DNA from: Saprospiraceae bacterium
GTDB lineage: Bacteria > Bacteroidota > Bacteroidia > Chitinophagales > Saprospiraceae
NCBI GenBank assembly: GCA_026129545.1
Contig: JAHCHX010000001.1
Span: forward strand, 495,501 to 559,500
Direction of reading: 5' to 3'
Length of the DNA stretch: 64,000 nucleotides
How positions within the stretch are numbered: the first letter of the stretch is position 1; every line of letters begins with the position of its first letter. Of this stretch, positions 1-8,568 are shown piece after piece. The translations under genes and the position numbers were made by a program. A model generated the notes under the pieces. That model was not told where the DNA came from. It saw only the letters and a list, made by a program, of their open reading frames with translations, and made no database searches.

Positions 1-524
1 TTGCCACGCACCACGATGTCGGAGCGGCTGTCGCGGCTGGGTTGCACGCCCGGCAGGGCTTGCGCCATTCTACCCGGGTCGTTGGCACTGGCAGCGTAGC
101 GTTGAGTTTCGTCCACCGAAAAAGAGCGCGTGCTAAGCAAGGCGAGTTCGTTGATGGGTTCGTTGCCGCGGCGCCGAGCCGACACCACCACCTCCTGCGT
201 TTTCAGCACCGCCTCCGTAAGCCCGATGGTCAAGTGCGTCTCGCGCACACTACTTACGATGAGCGGGTCGCTTAGCCAAGGGTCGTAGCCAAAGTAGGTG
301 CATTGGATTTGGTGGCGGCCAAGCGGGACGTTTTTTAGAGAAAACTTGCCCTCCGCGTCCGATACCGCCCCGATGGCGGGAGTGGTGTTCAGCACCTGCA
401 CCGTCGCACCGACAAGCGGTTGGCGCGAGTCCTTGTCGAGCACGATGCCGGAAATGGACTGCGTTTGGGCTGTAAGAAAAAGAGGGGGAAATAGCGCGAT
501 AAAGAAGATGTGGATGTTTTTCAT
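1..524 (-). CDS. TonB-dependent receptor, N-terminal part (runs off the window)
   Basis: The first about 174 residues of an outer-membrane receptor. Starting at the ATG at 524 there is a signal peptide (KNIHIFFIALFPPLFLTAQ), then a carboxypeptidase-like regulatory domain (GIVLDKDSRQPLVGATVQV, with the GKFSLKNVPLG turn and FGYDP), then the beginning of the plug domain (EVVVSARRR, ALPGVQPSRDSRSDIVVRG). This domain order is typical of Bacteroidota TonB-dependent transporters. I translated it by hand: no long frame was listed here because the gene is cut by the window edge. The substrate cannot be told from this part. The start lies 42 bases downstream of a 22-unit heptamer repeat, so the repeat sits in its promoter or leader. 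Confidence 0.85.
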   Translation of the reverse strand, partial: MKNIHIFFIALFPPLFLTAQTQSISGIVLDKDSRQPLVGATVQVLNTTPAIGAVSDAEGKFSLKNVPLGRHQIQCTYFGYDPWLSDPLIVSSVRETHLTIGLTEAVLKTQEVVVSARRRGNEPINELALLSTRSFSVDETQRYAASANDPGRMAQALPGVQPSRDSRSDIVVRG

Positions 525-565
525 GAAAGTCGGATTTTGTGTCGTTTGTGCGGAGCTTGAAGATT

Positions 566-719
566 GCTGGTTGTTTGTTGTTCGTTGTTTGTTGTTTGTT
601 GCTGGTTGTTTGTTGTTCGTTGTTTGTTGTTTGTTGTTTGTTGCTGGTTGTTTGTTGTTTGTTGTTTGTTGGTGGTTGTTTGTTGTTCGTTGGTGGTTGT
701 TTGTTGTTCGTTGGTGGTT
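566..719. repeat. 22-unit heptamer tandem repeat upstream of the TonB receptor
   Basis: Twenty-two consecutive 7-base units without a single indel. The unit is G-T-T-G/C/T variants, mostly GTTTGTT, GTTCGTT, GCTGGTT and GGTGGTT (read as AACAAAC, AACGAAC, AACCAGC and AACCACC on the other strand). Units with GCTGGTT recur every five or six units and those with GGTGGTT every three, so higher-order blocks were duplicated. Reading frames through it give low-complexity peptides on both strands; I do not regard these as genes. The array lies between the receptor start at 524 and the stop of the next gene at 919. Confidence 0.9.
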
Positions 720-731
720 GTTTTCCGCCGC

Positions 732-809
732 GCTTGGTGTTTTCACCAAGCGCTGTCGCGGTGATCGTTGCGTTGCTGCTCGCGATACTGCTTGGTGAAA
801 ACACCAAGC
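732..809. repeat. Pair of mirror-image hairpins
   Basis: Two perfect 8-bp-stem hairpins: GCTTGGTG-TTTT-CACCAAGC at 732-751 and GCTTGGTG-AAAA-CACCAAGC at 790-809. Each is also the reverse complement of the other, so the 78-base stretch can alternatively fold into one long stem. It lies downstream of the deiminase gene and upstream of the heptamer array, both on the minus strand. It may serve as a terminator for the deiminase, but there is no clear T tract on the minus strand after 732. Confidence 0.6.
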
Positions 810-918
810 AGGGCGCGGAAATATCTTCGATCTCGTGTTGAATTAAGAAATTCATTCCCAATTCGCATGAACAGTCCCAAACGGGAATCAGCCTTCCGCC
901 TTCCATCCTCTCCACCCT

Positions 919-2199
919 TTATCGTACCACAAACCGCCGCACGCCCATGCGCTGCTCCCCACTTGCTTGCAGCCAGTACACTCCCGGTGTCAGGTGAACA
1001 GGCAAGCGTACCGCTGCCGCGTCAGAAGGCGTGAGCCATTGCGAGTGTAGCACCCGCCCTTGCACGTCGAGCACTTGCACCCACGTCGCGTCGTGCCATT
1101 CATCGGCAAAACGAAGCCACAATGTGCCGCCTGTCGGCACGGGGTTGGGCCACACACTAAAGCCGTCGTGGCGTGTGGAGATATTCTTCACGCGGCTTAC
1201 CTGTGCGTCGTCGAACAGTTGCATGGTGATGCAGTGCAATGCGCCATCCCAGCCGATGATTTTATTGCAGTCAATGCCGACGACCGTGTGGTTGGGTAGG
1301 AGCGAGGCGTAGGTGGCCAAGGCCAGCGAGTCGTTTGGGTGCGAATAGGTCGGCACGAGGAGGTGGTTGTTGAGCAGCAGCGCGTTGGCGTAGGTTTTCC
1401 AGTTGTCGGCGTGTGGCAGGCGAGCGATGCGATAAGGCTGTCCGTTGGGCGATTCCAATGCCGCCAACAGATTGTAATTGTGTTCTAGCGAGTCATGGTT
1501 GGCACTTGAGCCAAGCGCCACGCTCGACACGACGAGGGTGCTGTCGTCGAGCAATTTTACCTGCATATCAATGTGTTTCCAGTAGTCGTTGTGCTGCGAT
1601 TTGAGCGCCACCACTTGTTTTATGCCCATATAATGCTCCAAGTCGGCGTGGATTTGCTGTTTGCTCATGTTGGGGTTGCGCGAGTAGAGGCCGTTGGTGC
1701 AAAAAAGCGTGCCGTGCCCGTCCACCATCAAGTTGCCGCCATCGAACACCCACGGAAGCTCAAACACTGACAGGCCCCACAGGTTGGCCAAGTTGGTCGG
1801 CAGGTACTCATCCATGCCGCTATTGGCGTGGTCGTCGAATTCCATGAACGCCATGCCCTCGTCAGTCATAATCGCAAAGGGGCCGTGGTCGCGTATCCAC
1901 ATGCGCTCACAAGGAACGTGCACGAAGCTCACGTTGTCCAGCGACACGCCGTCCTGAGTCAGTCTGCTGCGCATGATGTTTTCCTCGCCCATGTCGCGCA
2001 CCACGCAAATGGTCTCCGCCGCTTCCCGACAAGCGGCTATTAGAGGCGAATAAAGACTCCAAGTGTTTGGGTTGAAGTCCCATTCTATCAAGACGGCTTT
2101 TGCGGGCGCATATTCGGGCGGGGTGAAAGGGTGGATGGGTTGGGCGTGGACGAGGAGCGGAGCCGCGAGCAGTAGGAAGGTGTAGAAGTGCTTTTTCAT
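919..2199 (-). CDS. Secreted agmatine/peptidyl-arginine deiminase-family protein with T9SS sorting domain
   Basis: A 426-residue protein of the Porphyromonas-type peptidyl-arginine deiminase/agmatine deiminase family, which hydrolyses guanidino groups. It begins with a signal peptide (MKKHFYTFLLLAAPLLVHAQ). Family motifs are visible: WIRDHGPF around 101-108, FDGGNLMVDGHG at 152-162, KHIDMQ around 208-213, and GWDGALHC with the likely nucleophile Cys323. After about residue 345 a type A T9SS sorting domain follows (SVWPNPVPTGGTLWL ... GVYWLQASGEQRMGVRRFVV), so it should be exported to the cell surface or medium. I chose the ATG at 2199 because the signal peptide begins there; the frame is open further upstream but encodes nothing recognisable. 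Whether the substrate is agmatine or protein arginine is not decided by sequence. Confidence 0.85.
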   Translation of the reverse strand: MKKHFYTFLLLAAPLLVHAQPIHPFTPPEYAPAKAVLIEWDFNPNTWSLYSPLIAACREAAETICVVRDMGEENIMRSRLTQDGVSLDNVSFVHVPCERMWIRDHGPFAIMTDEGMAFMEFDDHANSGMDEYLPTNLANLWGLSVFELPWVFDGGNLMVDGHGTLFCTNGLYSRNPNMSKQQIHADLEHYMGIKQVVALKSQHNDYWKHIDMQVKLLDDSTLVVSSVALGSSANHDSLEHNYNLLAALESPNGQPYRIARLPHADNWKTYANALLLNNHLLVPTYSHPNDSLALATYASLLPNHTVVGIDCNKIIGWDGALHCITMQLFDDAQVSRVKNISTRHDGFSVWPNPVPTGGTLWLRFADEWHDATWVQVLDVQGRVLHSQWLTPSDAAAVRLPVHLTPGVYWLQASGEQRMGVRRFVVR

Positions 2200-2572
2200 A
2201 AAAATTTCATTGATGACGCGAGTGTTTGTCACGACTAATCGGCGGTCATTCTTATCAATCCGTTTTCCTTTTGACATGTTGGATATTCTGAACAACAAGC
2301 ACTGCCGGCCTTCGCGATTGCCCATGCAGGGCTTTCTTTTTGCATGGCTGTTTTTGATGCAAAGTTGCCATTCGACGAGCGAAGGGCAAAGTGCTCCCGC
2401 CCATTTCACATCAGACATGAAGCCTCTTCGTGCGATTCCGAATGATGCCTCACGCTACTATTTGCTGCAAAATGCCATAGGCGATATATCCGTCGAGAAC
2501 GTGGACAACTTTTTCATGGTAGATGAAGCGGGGTCTCTGTTGACTCATTGAGCCAGTGAGTGGATTTGCGCT
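2200..2572. other. Gene-poor stretch
   Basis: Between the deiminase start and the stop of the FAD oxidase. Frames of about 100 codons exist on both strands but show no signal peptide, domain or family likeness, and they overlap the deiminase antisense. It presumably holds the deiminase promoter; I see no clear TAnnTTTG box or terminator. Confidence 0.4.
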
Positions 2573-3874
2573 TCATTCTTCCAATCTTTTGTCGGGTTGC
2601 AGCAGCCGCTCCTTCAGCAGCGAATAAAACTTTTCCGAGCCAAAAGCCGAGGGGTTGACCCGCCCCATCCGCGGCGCTGAGCACGCATCTTTGGTCAAAT
2701 AAATTTTGCCGCCCAGGCCCCACACCAAGTCGTCTAATTTTTCCACTAAATGGAAAATAGTCTTCGTGCGCGGAAAATCCAGCGCCAGCGAATAGCCCTT
2801 GATGGGGAATGAGTGCACTGCTTCCGGCGGGCGCTCTCCGTGGCGTTTTAGCACCGTCAGAAACGGCGTTTCGGGGCTTGTTTGAATCAGCGCGAGCATC
2901 TTTTTCAGTCCTTCCAAACTTTGTTCTTCCGGCAGGCAACATTGGTATTGGATGAAGCCGCGCCGCCCGTAAAGCCGATTCCAATGGCCGATGCGGTCGA
3001 GTGGATAGAAACAAGCATCGAGGTCAACAACCTTTTCGTTAGGTTGGTTTTTTCTATAAAAAAGTTCGTTGTAGGTCTTGATGGTCAACGGATTGAGCAG
3101 CCAAGCAGGGGCGAACAGCGGAACGCTCACGGATTTTTTTGCCGGAAATGCGAGCGGCGAACTCGCCTCTTTTTCTCTCAGATGCTCCGCCAGAAACACG
3201 GCTCCTCGCCCGTGCGGGTGCGTCCCGTCGAGCCATGCCACTTGATAGGGCCATTGGCGGTTTTCCTCGAAGGCGCTGAACAACCCGTCCAAATCGGCGG
3301 CTCGCAATGTCACCTGTCGGAGTTGTGCGGATGATATTTCCATTAACTGGAATTTCGCGGAAAGGATGATGCCCGTCCAGCCCATGCCGCCGCAAGTCTG
3401 CCAAAACAAGTCGGGGCGCTCCGTGCGCGAGCAGGTCACGATTTCCCCCGATGCGAGCATCAGCTCGAACGAGTGCAGCCAATTGGAGAAACAGCCTTTT
3501 GCGGGGTGGTTTTTGCCGTGCACATCGCTGGCAATGGCTCCGCCGACGGTGATGAACTTGATGCCGGGCGTGACGTGGAAGAACCATCCCGCTGGCACGA
3601 CGAGGCCGAGCAAGTCTGCCAACAACACGCCTGCCTGACATTCTATTTGACCTGTTTGAGGCTCGAAATGCAGCACGCGATTGAGGCGCAGCGTCGAGAG
3701 GACGGAGGGGCCAAGCGCTGCGTCGCCGTAACATTTTCCGTTGCCGCGAGCAATAAGGCGCTCCTGCGATAACAGGCACGCTCTCACCTCCTCGATACTT
3801 TCGGGCGTGGCGACGCGGGCCTCGGTCGCGGGGTAATTGCCCCAATTGGCAAGTGTGGTTTGGGTGAGCATCAT
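2573..3874 (-). CDS. FAD-binding oxidoreductase, DprE1-like
   Basis: A 433-residue flavin oxidase of the vanillyl-alcohol/aldonolactone oxidase superfamily. N-terminal FAD (PCMH-type) domain: ATPESIEEVRACL, the flavin loop ARGNGKCYGDAAL around residues 42-54, and GGAIASDVHGKNHP around 111-124. The C-terminal half carries the ArabinoD-lactone-oxidase-like region ending near LTKDACSAPRMGRVNPSAF, which resembles DprE1, the decaprenylphosphoryl-ribose oxidase. Its usual reductase partner (a short-chain dehydrogenase) is not adjacent here. The start could be the ATG at 3874 or the next codon at 3871. Family assignment is firm; the substrate is inferred. Confidence 0.8.
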   Translation of the reverse strand: MMLTQTTLANWGNYPATEARVATPESIEEVRACLLSQERLIARGNGKCYGDAALGPSVLSTLRLNRVLHFEPQTGQIECQAGVLLADLLGLVVPAGWFFHVTPGIKFITVGGAIASDVHGKNHPAKGCFSNWLHSFELMLASGEIVTCSRTERPDLFWQTCGGMGWTGIILSAKFQLMEISSAQLRQVTLRAADLDGLFSAFEENRQWPYQVAWLDGTHPHGRGAVFLAEHLREKEASSPLAFPAKKSVSVPLFAPAWLLNPLTIKTYNELFYRKNQPNEKVVDLDACFYPLDRIGHWNRLYGRRGFIQYQCCLPEEQSLEGLKKMLALIQTSPETPFLTVLKRHGERPPEAVHSFPIKGYSLALDFPRTKTIFHLVEKLDDLVWGLGGKIYLTKDACSAPRMGRVNPSAFGSEKFYSLLKERLLQPDKRLEE

Positions 3875-4024
3875 GGCACGGGTGTTTATTTCAGACGAAT
3901 CATACCGTGATTTGCTGGGTTTTGTCGGTTCAACATGATTGCTCTCCTTGGTTTTGGGCGGATTGCGTTTGTGGCCATGCCCGAAATTTGGCGGCGCGAG
4001 TTAAGTATTCAAAAAGTAAGCGCA

Positions 4025-4987
4025 TCAGCGCAAATGGTTTGGCCGGAGCCAGTCGCTCATCCTGCGCAATAGGGTGGTGTCGGTGGGAGCAAAGAAGTTG
4101 GAAGGGTTCTGCGACGAGTGAAAAACCCACGTTGACAGTCCTTTCTTGGCTAAGGTGATTTCTTCGGGCAAGTCGGGCGGCTGTACATAGAAGAGCCTGA
4201 AAACCAGCGAGTCTGGCGAGGCAAGGTGCAGCGTGGTGCGTTGGAGCCACGTCTCGCGGGCACGGCTTTCGTCGAAGTGGTCGGCAAAAGGGCTGCCGTT
4301 GAGGCGGTTGAAAAGGGATAGCCAAGCCAGCATCGTGTCGTGGGGTACTGGGGTGAGCGAGGGTGTTTCCCATAGCCGCGCAGAGTCGTTTTTTTCGAAT
4401 AAAACGGGTGCCTGCTCGGGCCATTCGAGCATGACGGCACGGACCGTCTGAGGGTCGAACTGCGCCACCGTGGGGCTTCGGAAGTAGTGCAGGGATTTTG
4501 AGAAAATACCGCGCAGGTGATTTTCCACCAAATAAATGCCTTCGTGGCGGCTGAGGCGGATGTAGGTGGCGGGTTGGCCGTTTTCGGTGTGCTCGTCGCC
4601 GATTTCAAACTGCTCAAGCATTTTGCTGTCTCGAAAAACGAGGATTTGCAGGCGTTTTTTTTCGGAAAAACCGAGCGTGTCGGGGCGGCGGGTTTTCACT
4701 ATGCGCAAGGAACGAATGGAGCGGAGGGCTTGGAGGATATGCTCGATTTTTTCGGCCTCCACGACGACGGAACGCAAATCCTGCGCCGCTGCCCAGCCTG
4801 CCTCGGTGCGTTCGAGCAGCAGTTCCGATTGGTCGGGGTGCAGGATGGTCACTTGCGTCACTTGTGCCGTGTCCACCGCAATCAAATCGGTTTGTAGCAT
4901 TTGCCTGAGTGGCCACGGGAGCTTGCGAGCAAGCAGCCCTATGGCCAACACGCCGAGAAAAAGCAAAACTAAGTGCTTGTTTTTCAT
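4025..4987 (-). CDS. DUF4340 domain-containing membrane-anchored protein
   Basis: A 320-residue protein with one N-terminal membrane anchor (HLVLLFLGVLAIGLLA) followed by a periplasmic DUF4340 region: repeated modules of the type VTILHPDQSELLLERTEAGW, RSIRSLRIVKT, LGFSEKKRLQILVF and YIRLSRHEGIYLVENHL. In Bacteroidota such proteins often lie next to gliding-type ABC transporter genes (gldFG); none is present here. It lies 33 bases downstream of the cardiolipin synthase gene on the same strand, so the two are probably co-transcribed. The biochemical role of DUF4340 is unknown to me. Confidence 0.75.
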   Translation of the reverse strand: MKNKHLVLLFLGVLAIGLLARKLPWPLRQMLQTDLIAVDTAQVTQVTILHPDQSELLLERTEAGWAAAQDLRSVVVEAEKIEHILQALRSIRSLRIVKTRRPDTLGFSEKKRLQILVFRDSKMLEQFEIGDEHTENGQPATYIRLSRHEGIYLVENHLRGIFSKSLHYFRSPTVAQFDPQTVRAVMLEWPEQAPVLFEKNDSARLWETPSLTPVPHDTMLAWLSLFNRLNGSPFADHFDESRARETWLQRTTLHLASPDSLVFRLFYVQPPDLPEEITLAKKGLSTWVFHSSQNPSNFFAPTDTTLLRRMSDWLRPNHLR

Positions 4988-5020
4988 GGGAATAGCACTT
5001 TTTCGGGCGAAGGTAACGAA

Positions 5021-6478
5021 TCAGAGCAAGGGTGAGAACAGGCGGGCGATTTTGTCGCCCAACACCTGCCATCTGTTGCGCCGTCGCCATGCTTGTTGCG
5101 TGATGAGGCGGCTGTCGTTGAGGTCGTTGAGGAAGGATTCGGCGAGTTGTTGGCAAAATTCTTTTCCATAGATGACCGCGTTGATTTCAAAGTTCAGGTC
5201 GAAGCTGCGGTTGTCCATGTTGGCTGTGCCCACGAAACTAAGGTAATCGTCCACGACCAAAGTCTTTGCATGGACGAAGCCTTTTTGATAGAGGTAGATA
5301 TGTACCCCGCAGTCGAGCAAATCTTGGTAGTAGGAGCGGGATGCCGAGTTCACAAAGCCCGAATCCGAGATGCCCGGCACGAGCAGCCGCACTTCTTTGC
5401 CACTCAAAGCTGCTTTGCGCAGCGCGTCGAAAATGCTTGCGTTGGGGATAAAATAAGGCGAAGTGAGAAAAATGCGTTCGTTGGCGTTGGCGATGGCGGT
5501 GAAATAGCTCAGCATGATGCCCGAACGCGGATAGTCGGGGCCTCCGGCGACGACTTGCACCAGTTCTCGCGCGTTGGGGAGTGGTCTTGACGTGGGCGGG
5601 AAAAGCCGTTCGTCGGGATTGATGCGCTGTCGGGAGCAAAAATTCCAGTCGGCGAGAAAAGTGTGTTGCAGCGTCCACACCGCTGGGCCTTCGAGCCGGA
5701 TGTGGGTGTCGCGCCAATACATGGCGTTGGTTTTCACGGTGTTGATGTAGCGGTCGGATACGTTGATGCCGCCGACATAGCCCGTGTGGCCGTCTATCAC
5801 GATTATTTTTCGGTGGTTGCGATAGTTGAGGCGGCTGGCAAAAAAAGGCCAGCGCACTTTGTAAAACGGGAAGGCCTCCACCTTTCCGGCTTTCAGTTGT
5901 TTGAGGAATTCGCGCCTCAGACCCCTGCTCCCAAAATCGTCGTAGATGAACCGCACTTTTACGCCCGATTTTGCCTTGCGGAGCAACACGTCCTTTATCT
6001 GATTGCCAATGCCGTCGTCCTCGTAGATGTAGTATTCGATATGGATAAAGTGTTGGGCCGATTCAAGGTCTTCCAGCAAGGCGGGGAATTTCGATTCGCC
6101 ATTGTTCAGCAAGGTGACACAATTGAGCGACAACGGCTCGCGCACCTCATTCAGCAGCAACTGAGCGAGCTCGGTGTGGCCGCCCAATTGTGGCGCGTCG
6201 CGCTCGATGAGTTGCTCGGTCTTGGCCACATATTTTTCGCGGATGCTCATCAGCAGCTGATTGGTCGCCTTGAGTTTTTTGCTGTAAATCTGCCGTTTGC
6301 GATAGTTGACCCCCAGCGTGAAATAGGCGATGCTACCCAGCACCGGCAACATGACGTTGAGCAGCAAATAACTCAGCGCCTTGGCCGGATTGTTCGTGTC
6401 AAGGATGATGCGCACGGTCGTGAATAACATTAGCGCGTACACGCCGATGGAAAGTAGGGTTTCAACTTGAATCTGCAT
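5021..6478 (-). CDS. cls: Cardiolipin synthase
   Basis: A 485-residue inner-membrane phospholipase D-type enzyme that joins two phosphatidylglycerols into cardiolipin. Two N-terminal membrane helices (about 8-27 and 34-55, with the PLDc_N-like NPAKALSYLLLNVMLP) precede two HKD catalytic motifs: HRKIIVIDGHTGYVGG starting at His222, and HAKTLVVDDYLSFVGTANMDNRSF near residue 403. Length and architecture match bacterial Cls. The start at 6478 (MQIQVETLLS) begins just before the first helix. It is the first gene of a likely cls-DUF4340 transcript. Confidence 0.92.
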   Translation of the reverse strand: MQIQVETLLSIGVYALMLFTTVRIILDTNNPAKALSYLLLNVMLPVLGSIAYFTLGVNYRKRQIYSKKLKATNQLLMSIREKYVAKTEQLIERDAPQLGGHTELAQLLLNEVREPLSLNCVTLLNNGESKFPALLEDLESAQHFIHIEYYIYEDDGIGNQIKDVLLRKAKSGVKVRFIYDDFGSRGLRREFLKQLKAGKVEAFPFYKVRWPFFASRLNYRNHRKIIVIDGHTGYVGGINVSDRYINTVKTNAMYWRDTHIRLEGPAVWTLQHTFLADWNFCSRQRINPDERLFPPTSRPLPNARELVQVVAGGPDYPRSGIMLSYFTAIANANERIFLTSPYFIPNASIFDALRKAALSGKEVRLLVPGISDSGFVNSASRSYYQDLLDCGVHIYLYQKGFVHAKTLVVDDYLSFVGTANMDNRSFDLNFEINAVIYGKEFCQQLAESFLNDLNDSRLITQQAWRRRNRWQVLGDKIARLFSPLL

Positions 6479-6710
6479 GGCAAGGCATACAATAATATAG
6501 CTGTGAAGGTAAGCGGCAAGTAATGGAAAGTCATCGCTACTTTTGCCGCTCTTTTTTTGGGGGGAATTTAGGTGGAGGGTGGAAGGTATCTCATCCTAAG
6601 ATAACTTTACAGGTTAAGAGATAGTCCTGCTCTGGCCTTACTTATAATGTATACCCCAATAAACCTCCCCACTGAGCAGTCATACTGAAATCAGCCTTCC
6701 ACCCTCTACC

Positions 6711-6815
6711 TATACCTCGCGCCGCCAAGTTTTGGGCATGGCTGCAATCGCAATCTGCTAAAAATCAAGAACATCAATCATGTTCATCTAACAAATCCTA
6801 GCGAATCAAGGTATA
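6711..6815 (+). repeat. 105-bp interspersed repeat, copy 1
   Basis: One of four 105-bp copies of the same element in this window. It starts with TATACCTCGCGCCGCCAAG and ends with CGAATCAAGGTATA, so its ends form a short inverted repeat (TATACCT/AGGTATA). It lies between the divergently transcribed cls and P-loop kinase genes, 35 bases before the kinase start. The rest of this 371-base gap (6479-6849) holds one promoter-like TACTTTTGC at 6538 on the plus strand and nothing else that I recognise. Confidence 0.9.
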
Positions 6816-6849
6816 AATTCCCTCCCCTCATGATTTCAATGTCCCTTAC

Positions 6850-7422
6850 ATGACGAACAAAATCACCATCACAGGCGACCTCGGCAGCGGCAAAAGCGTG
6901 GTGTCGAGCATATTGTGCGAAAAAACAGGCTACGAATATGTGTCCACCGGGCGCATCCAGCGCCAATTGGCCGAAGAGCTCGGACTTGACACGCTCGAAA
7001 TGAACCGCCGCGCCGACACGGACCCAACCATTGACCAACGTATTGACAGCATTTTCATTGACCTCGGCAAAAACCCAAAAGGCTACATCGTGGACAGCCG
7101 CATGGCGTGGTTTTTCCTGCCCGAATCGTTCAAAGTATATCTGCAAACAGACATCGCCGTCGCAGCCGAGCGCATTTTCAACGACCCCACCCGCAAGAGT
7201 GAGGAATACGAAACCAAAGAGGAAGCAGTAAGAAAAATAATCGCCCGCAAGAAAAGCGAGAACGCCCGTTTTTGGGTAAAATATGGTGCCGATTGCACCA
7301 ATCTTCACAACTTCGACTTAGTGCTCGACACCACGCACCGCAGCCCGGAGCAGGTGGCCGCGTTGATACTCCGGGCACTTTCTTGGAAAAACGAAGCCAT
7401 CCCCTTCGCTCGATTTTTATGA
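6850..7422 (+). CDS. P-loop kinase, cytidylate kinase-like
   Basis: A 190-residue nucleotide-kinase-fold protein. The Walker A loop GDLGSGKS occupies residues 9-16, followed by YVSTGRIQRQLAEELG, VDSRMAWFFLP, and the LID-type region with EEAVRKIIARKKSENARFWVKYG; DLVLDTTHRSPEQVA ends the fold. This resembles the compact cytidylate kinase-like proteins (archaeal Cmk type) rather than the longer bacterial Cmk. The substrate is therefore uncertain; it could be a CMP/dCMP kinase or a related small-molecule kinase. It stands alone, opposite in direction to both neighbours. Confidence 0.7.
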   Translation: MTNKITITGDLGSGKSVVSSILCEKTGYEYVSTGRIQRQLAEELGLDTLEMNRRADTDPTIDQRIDSIFIDLGKNPKGYIVDSRMAWFFLPESFKVYLQTDIAVAAERIFNDPTRKSEEYETKEEAVRKIIARKKSENARFWVKYGADCTNLHNFDLVLDTTHRSPEQVAALILRALSWKNEAIPFARFL

Positions 7423-7462
7423 TAAGGATAGAATGAGGGGGCAACAACGCACAAACCCCTCT

Positions 7463-8269
7463 TCACCCTTGCTGAGCCGTTTCTTTCATCGCGGTCGCCA
7501 AATCATGCCCCAAATATCGGTCTATCAGATAATGCGCCAGATAAATGGCGGGTGTCAACAGCACCGCCATCGCGCCCTTGTAGATGTAGCTCATAATCGA
7601 AATCGCCAGCACCTGCAAAAACGGCAGCTGCTGCCCGATATACAGCGCGATGAACACCACCACAAAACTGTCGAGAAATTGGGACACCAACGTGCTGCCC
7701 GTCGCTCGCAGCCAAATTTTGCTTTCGCCCGTCATCTTTTTGATGCGATGAAACACCCCGACATCCACCACCTGTGCCACCAAGAACGCCACGAGCGAAC
7801 CAATGATAATCCACAAGCTCTGCCCGAACACGATGCCGTAGGCCGCGTTGTAGTCCGTCACCTGCGCGCGCATGGCAGCCTGTTCTTCCGCCGTCCAGTC
7901 GGGCTTGATGTGTGCCGTGCGCCAAAAGTCAGCGGGTTCGAGGCCAATTGCCATGAACACAATGAGGAAACCATAAGCAATCAGGCCAGCCGTGAGATAG
8001 GAAAGCACCTTGATGCCACGCGGCCCGAAATACTCGTTGATGATGTCGGTCATCACAAACACCGCAGGCCACATCAAGGCCCCTGCGGTCAGAGTAAAGG
8101 AAAGATTGCCCTGCCCGAAAAAAGTCCAGTTGACCGGCTCAAAGCCAAATGTTTTTTCCAACGAGAACAACTTGACCCCGATGAACTCGGCCACGATGGC
8201 ATTGGTCATGAAGAAGCCCGCCAGCACCACCCAAAGGCGACTGGCTTTGGAGGAGAAAAAATCGCGCAT
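7463..8269 (-). CDS. Queuosine precursor transporter (VUT/YhhQ family)
   Basis: A 268-residue inner-membrane protein with about six or seven hydrophobic helices. Family hallmarks are visible: ANAIVAEF-like TNAIVAEFIGVKLF near the N-terminus, FVMTDIINEYFG around residues 71-82, and a C-terminal GSLVAFLVAQVVDVGVF, WLRATGSTLVSQFLDSFVVVFIA. The family imports queuosine precursors (preQ0/preQ1) for tRNA modification. The loop EPADFWRTAHIKPDWTAEEQAAM in the middle is longer than in short proteobacterial members. No queuosine biosynthesis gene lies nearby. Confidence 0.85.
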   Translation of the reverse strand: MRDFFSSKASRLWVVLAGFFMTNAIVAEFIGVKLFSLEKTFGFEPVNWTFFGQGNLSFTLTAGALMWPAVFVMTDIINEYFGPRGIKVLSYLTAGLIAYGFLIVFMAIGLEPADFWRTAHIKPDWTAEEQAAMRAQVTDYNAAYGIVFGQSLWIIIGSLVAFLVAQVVDVGVFHRIKKMTGESKIWLRATGSTLVSQFLDSFVVVFIALYIGQQLPFLQVLAISIMSYIYKGAMAVLLTPAIYLAHYLIDRYLGHDLATAMKETAQQG

Positions 8270-8389
8270 AAGAGAGAATGGCGGTTAGGGGCAATTAAGC
8301 GGCGCAAGGTTGCAAAAACATTGCAACCACTTTGTTGCCAACCAAAAATTTTTTGGGCTGTTTACCTTCGCACCCATATCGCTGACTTT

Positions 8390-8494
8390 TATACTTCGCG
8401 CCGTTAGGTTTTGGGCATGGCTGCAATCGCAATCTGCTAAAAATCAAGAGCATCAATCATGTTCATCTAACAAATCCTAGCGAATCAAGGTATA
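8390..8494 (+). repeat. 105-bp interspersed repeat, copy 2
   Basis: Same element as at 6711, with TATACTTCGCGCCGTTAGG at the left end and CGAATCAAGGTATA at the right end. It lies in the 299-base gap between the divergently transcribed transporter and hscA-like genes, immediately before a 13-bp inverted repeat. Confidence 0.9.
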
Positions 8495-8511
8495 GTTGGC
8501 GAATACACCCA

Positions 8512-8565
8512 AGTAACGCCAACTAAAAGTTGGCCACACCCAGCCAACCAAAAGTTGGCGTTACT
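8512..8565. repeat. 13-bp inverted repeat directly before the hscA-like start codon
   Basis: Left arm AGTAACGCCAACT (8512-8524) and right arm AGTTGGCGTTACT (8553-8565) are perfect reverse complements. The right arm ends four bases before the ATG at 8569. Two smaller hairpins built on GCCAAC/GTTGGC are nested within. Any transcript starting upstream could hide the ribosome binding region in this stem; it could equally be an operator. Confidence 0.7.
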
Positions 8566-8568
8566 ATC

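Noticed and set aside
566..719. Possible CRISPR array
   Set aside because: Units are 7 bases with no unique spacers and no cas genes nearby.
250..915. Long frame on the minus strand through the heptamer array (and plus-strand frames at 298-841)
   Set aside because: The 7-base repeat lacks stops in several frames, giving low-complexity NNKQQTT or LLFVVC peptides. The real gene is the TonB receptor in another frame starting at 524.
2210..2551. 113-codon plus-strand frame
   Set aside because: No domain, no convincing signal peptide at its start; it lies antisense to the upstream extension of the deiminase frame.
7433..8407. 324-codon frame opposite the queuosine transporter
   Set aside because: Composition (His/Gln/Arg-rich) is that of an antisense shadow; the minus strand encodes a clear membrane protein family.
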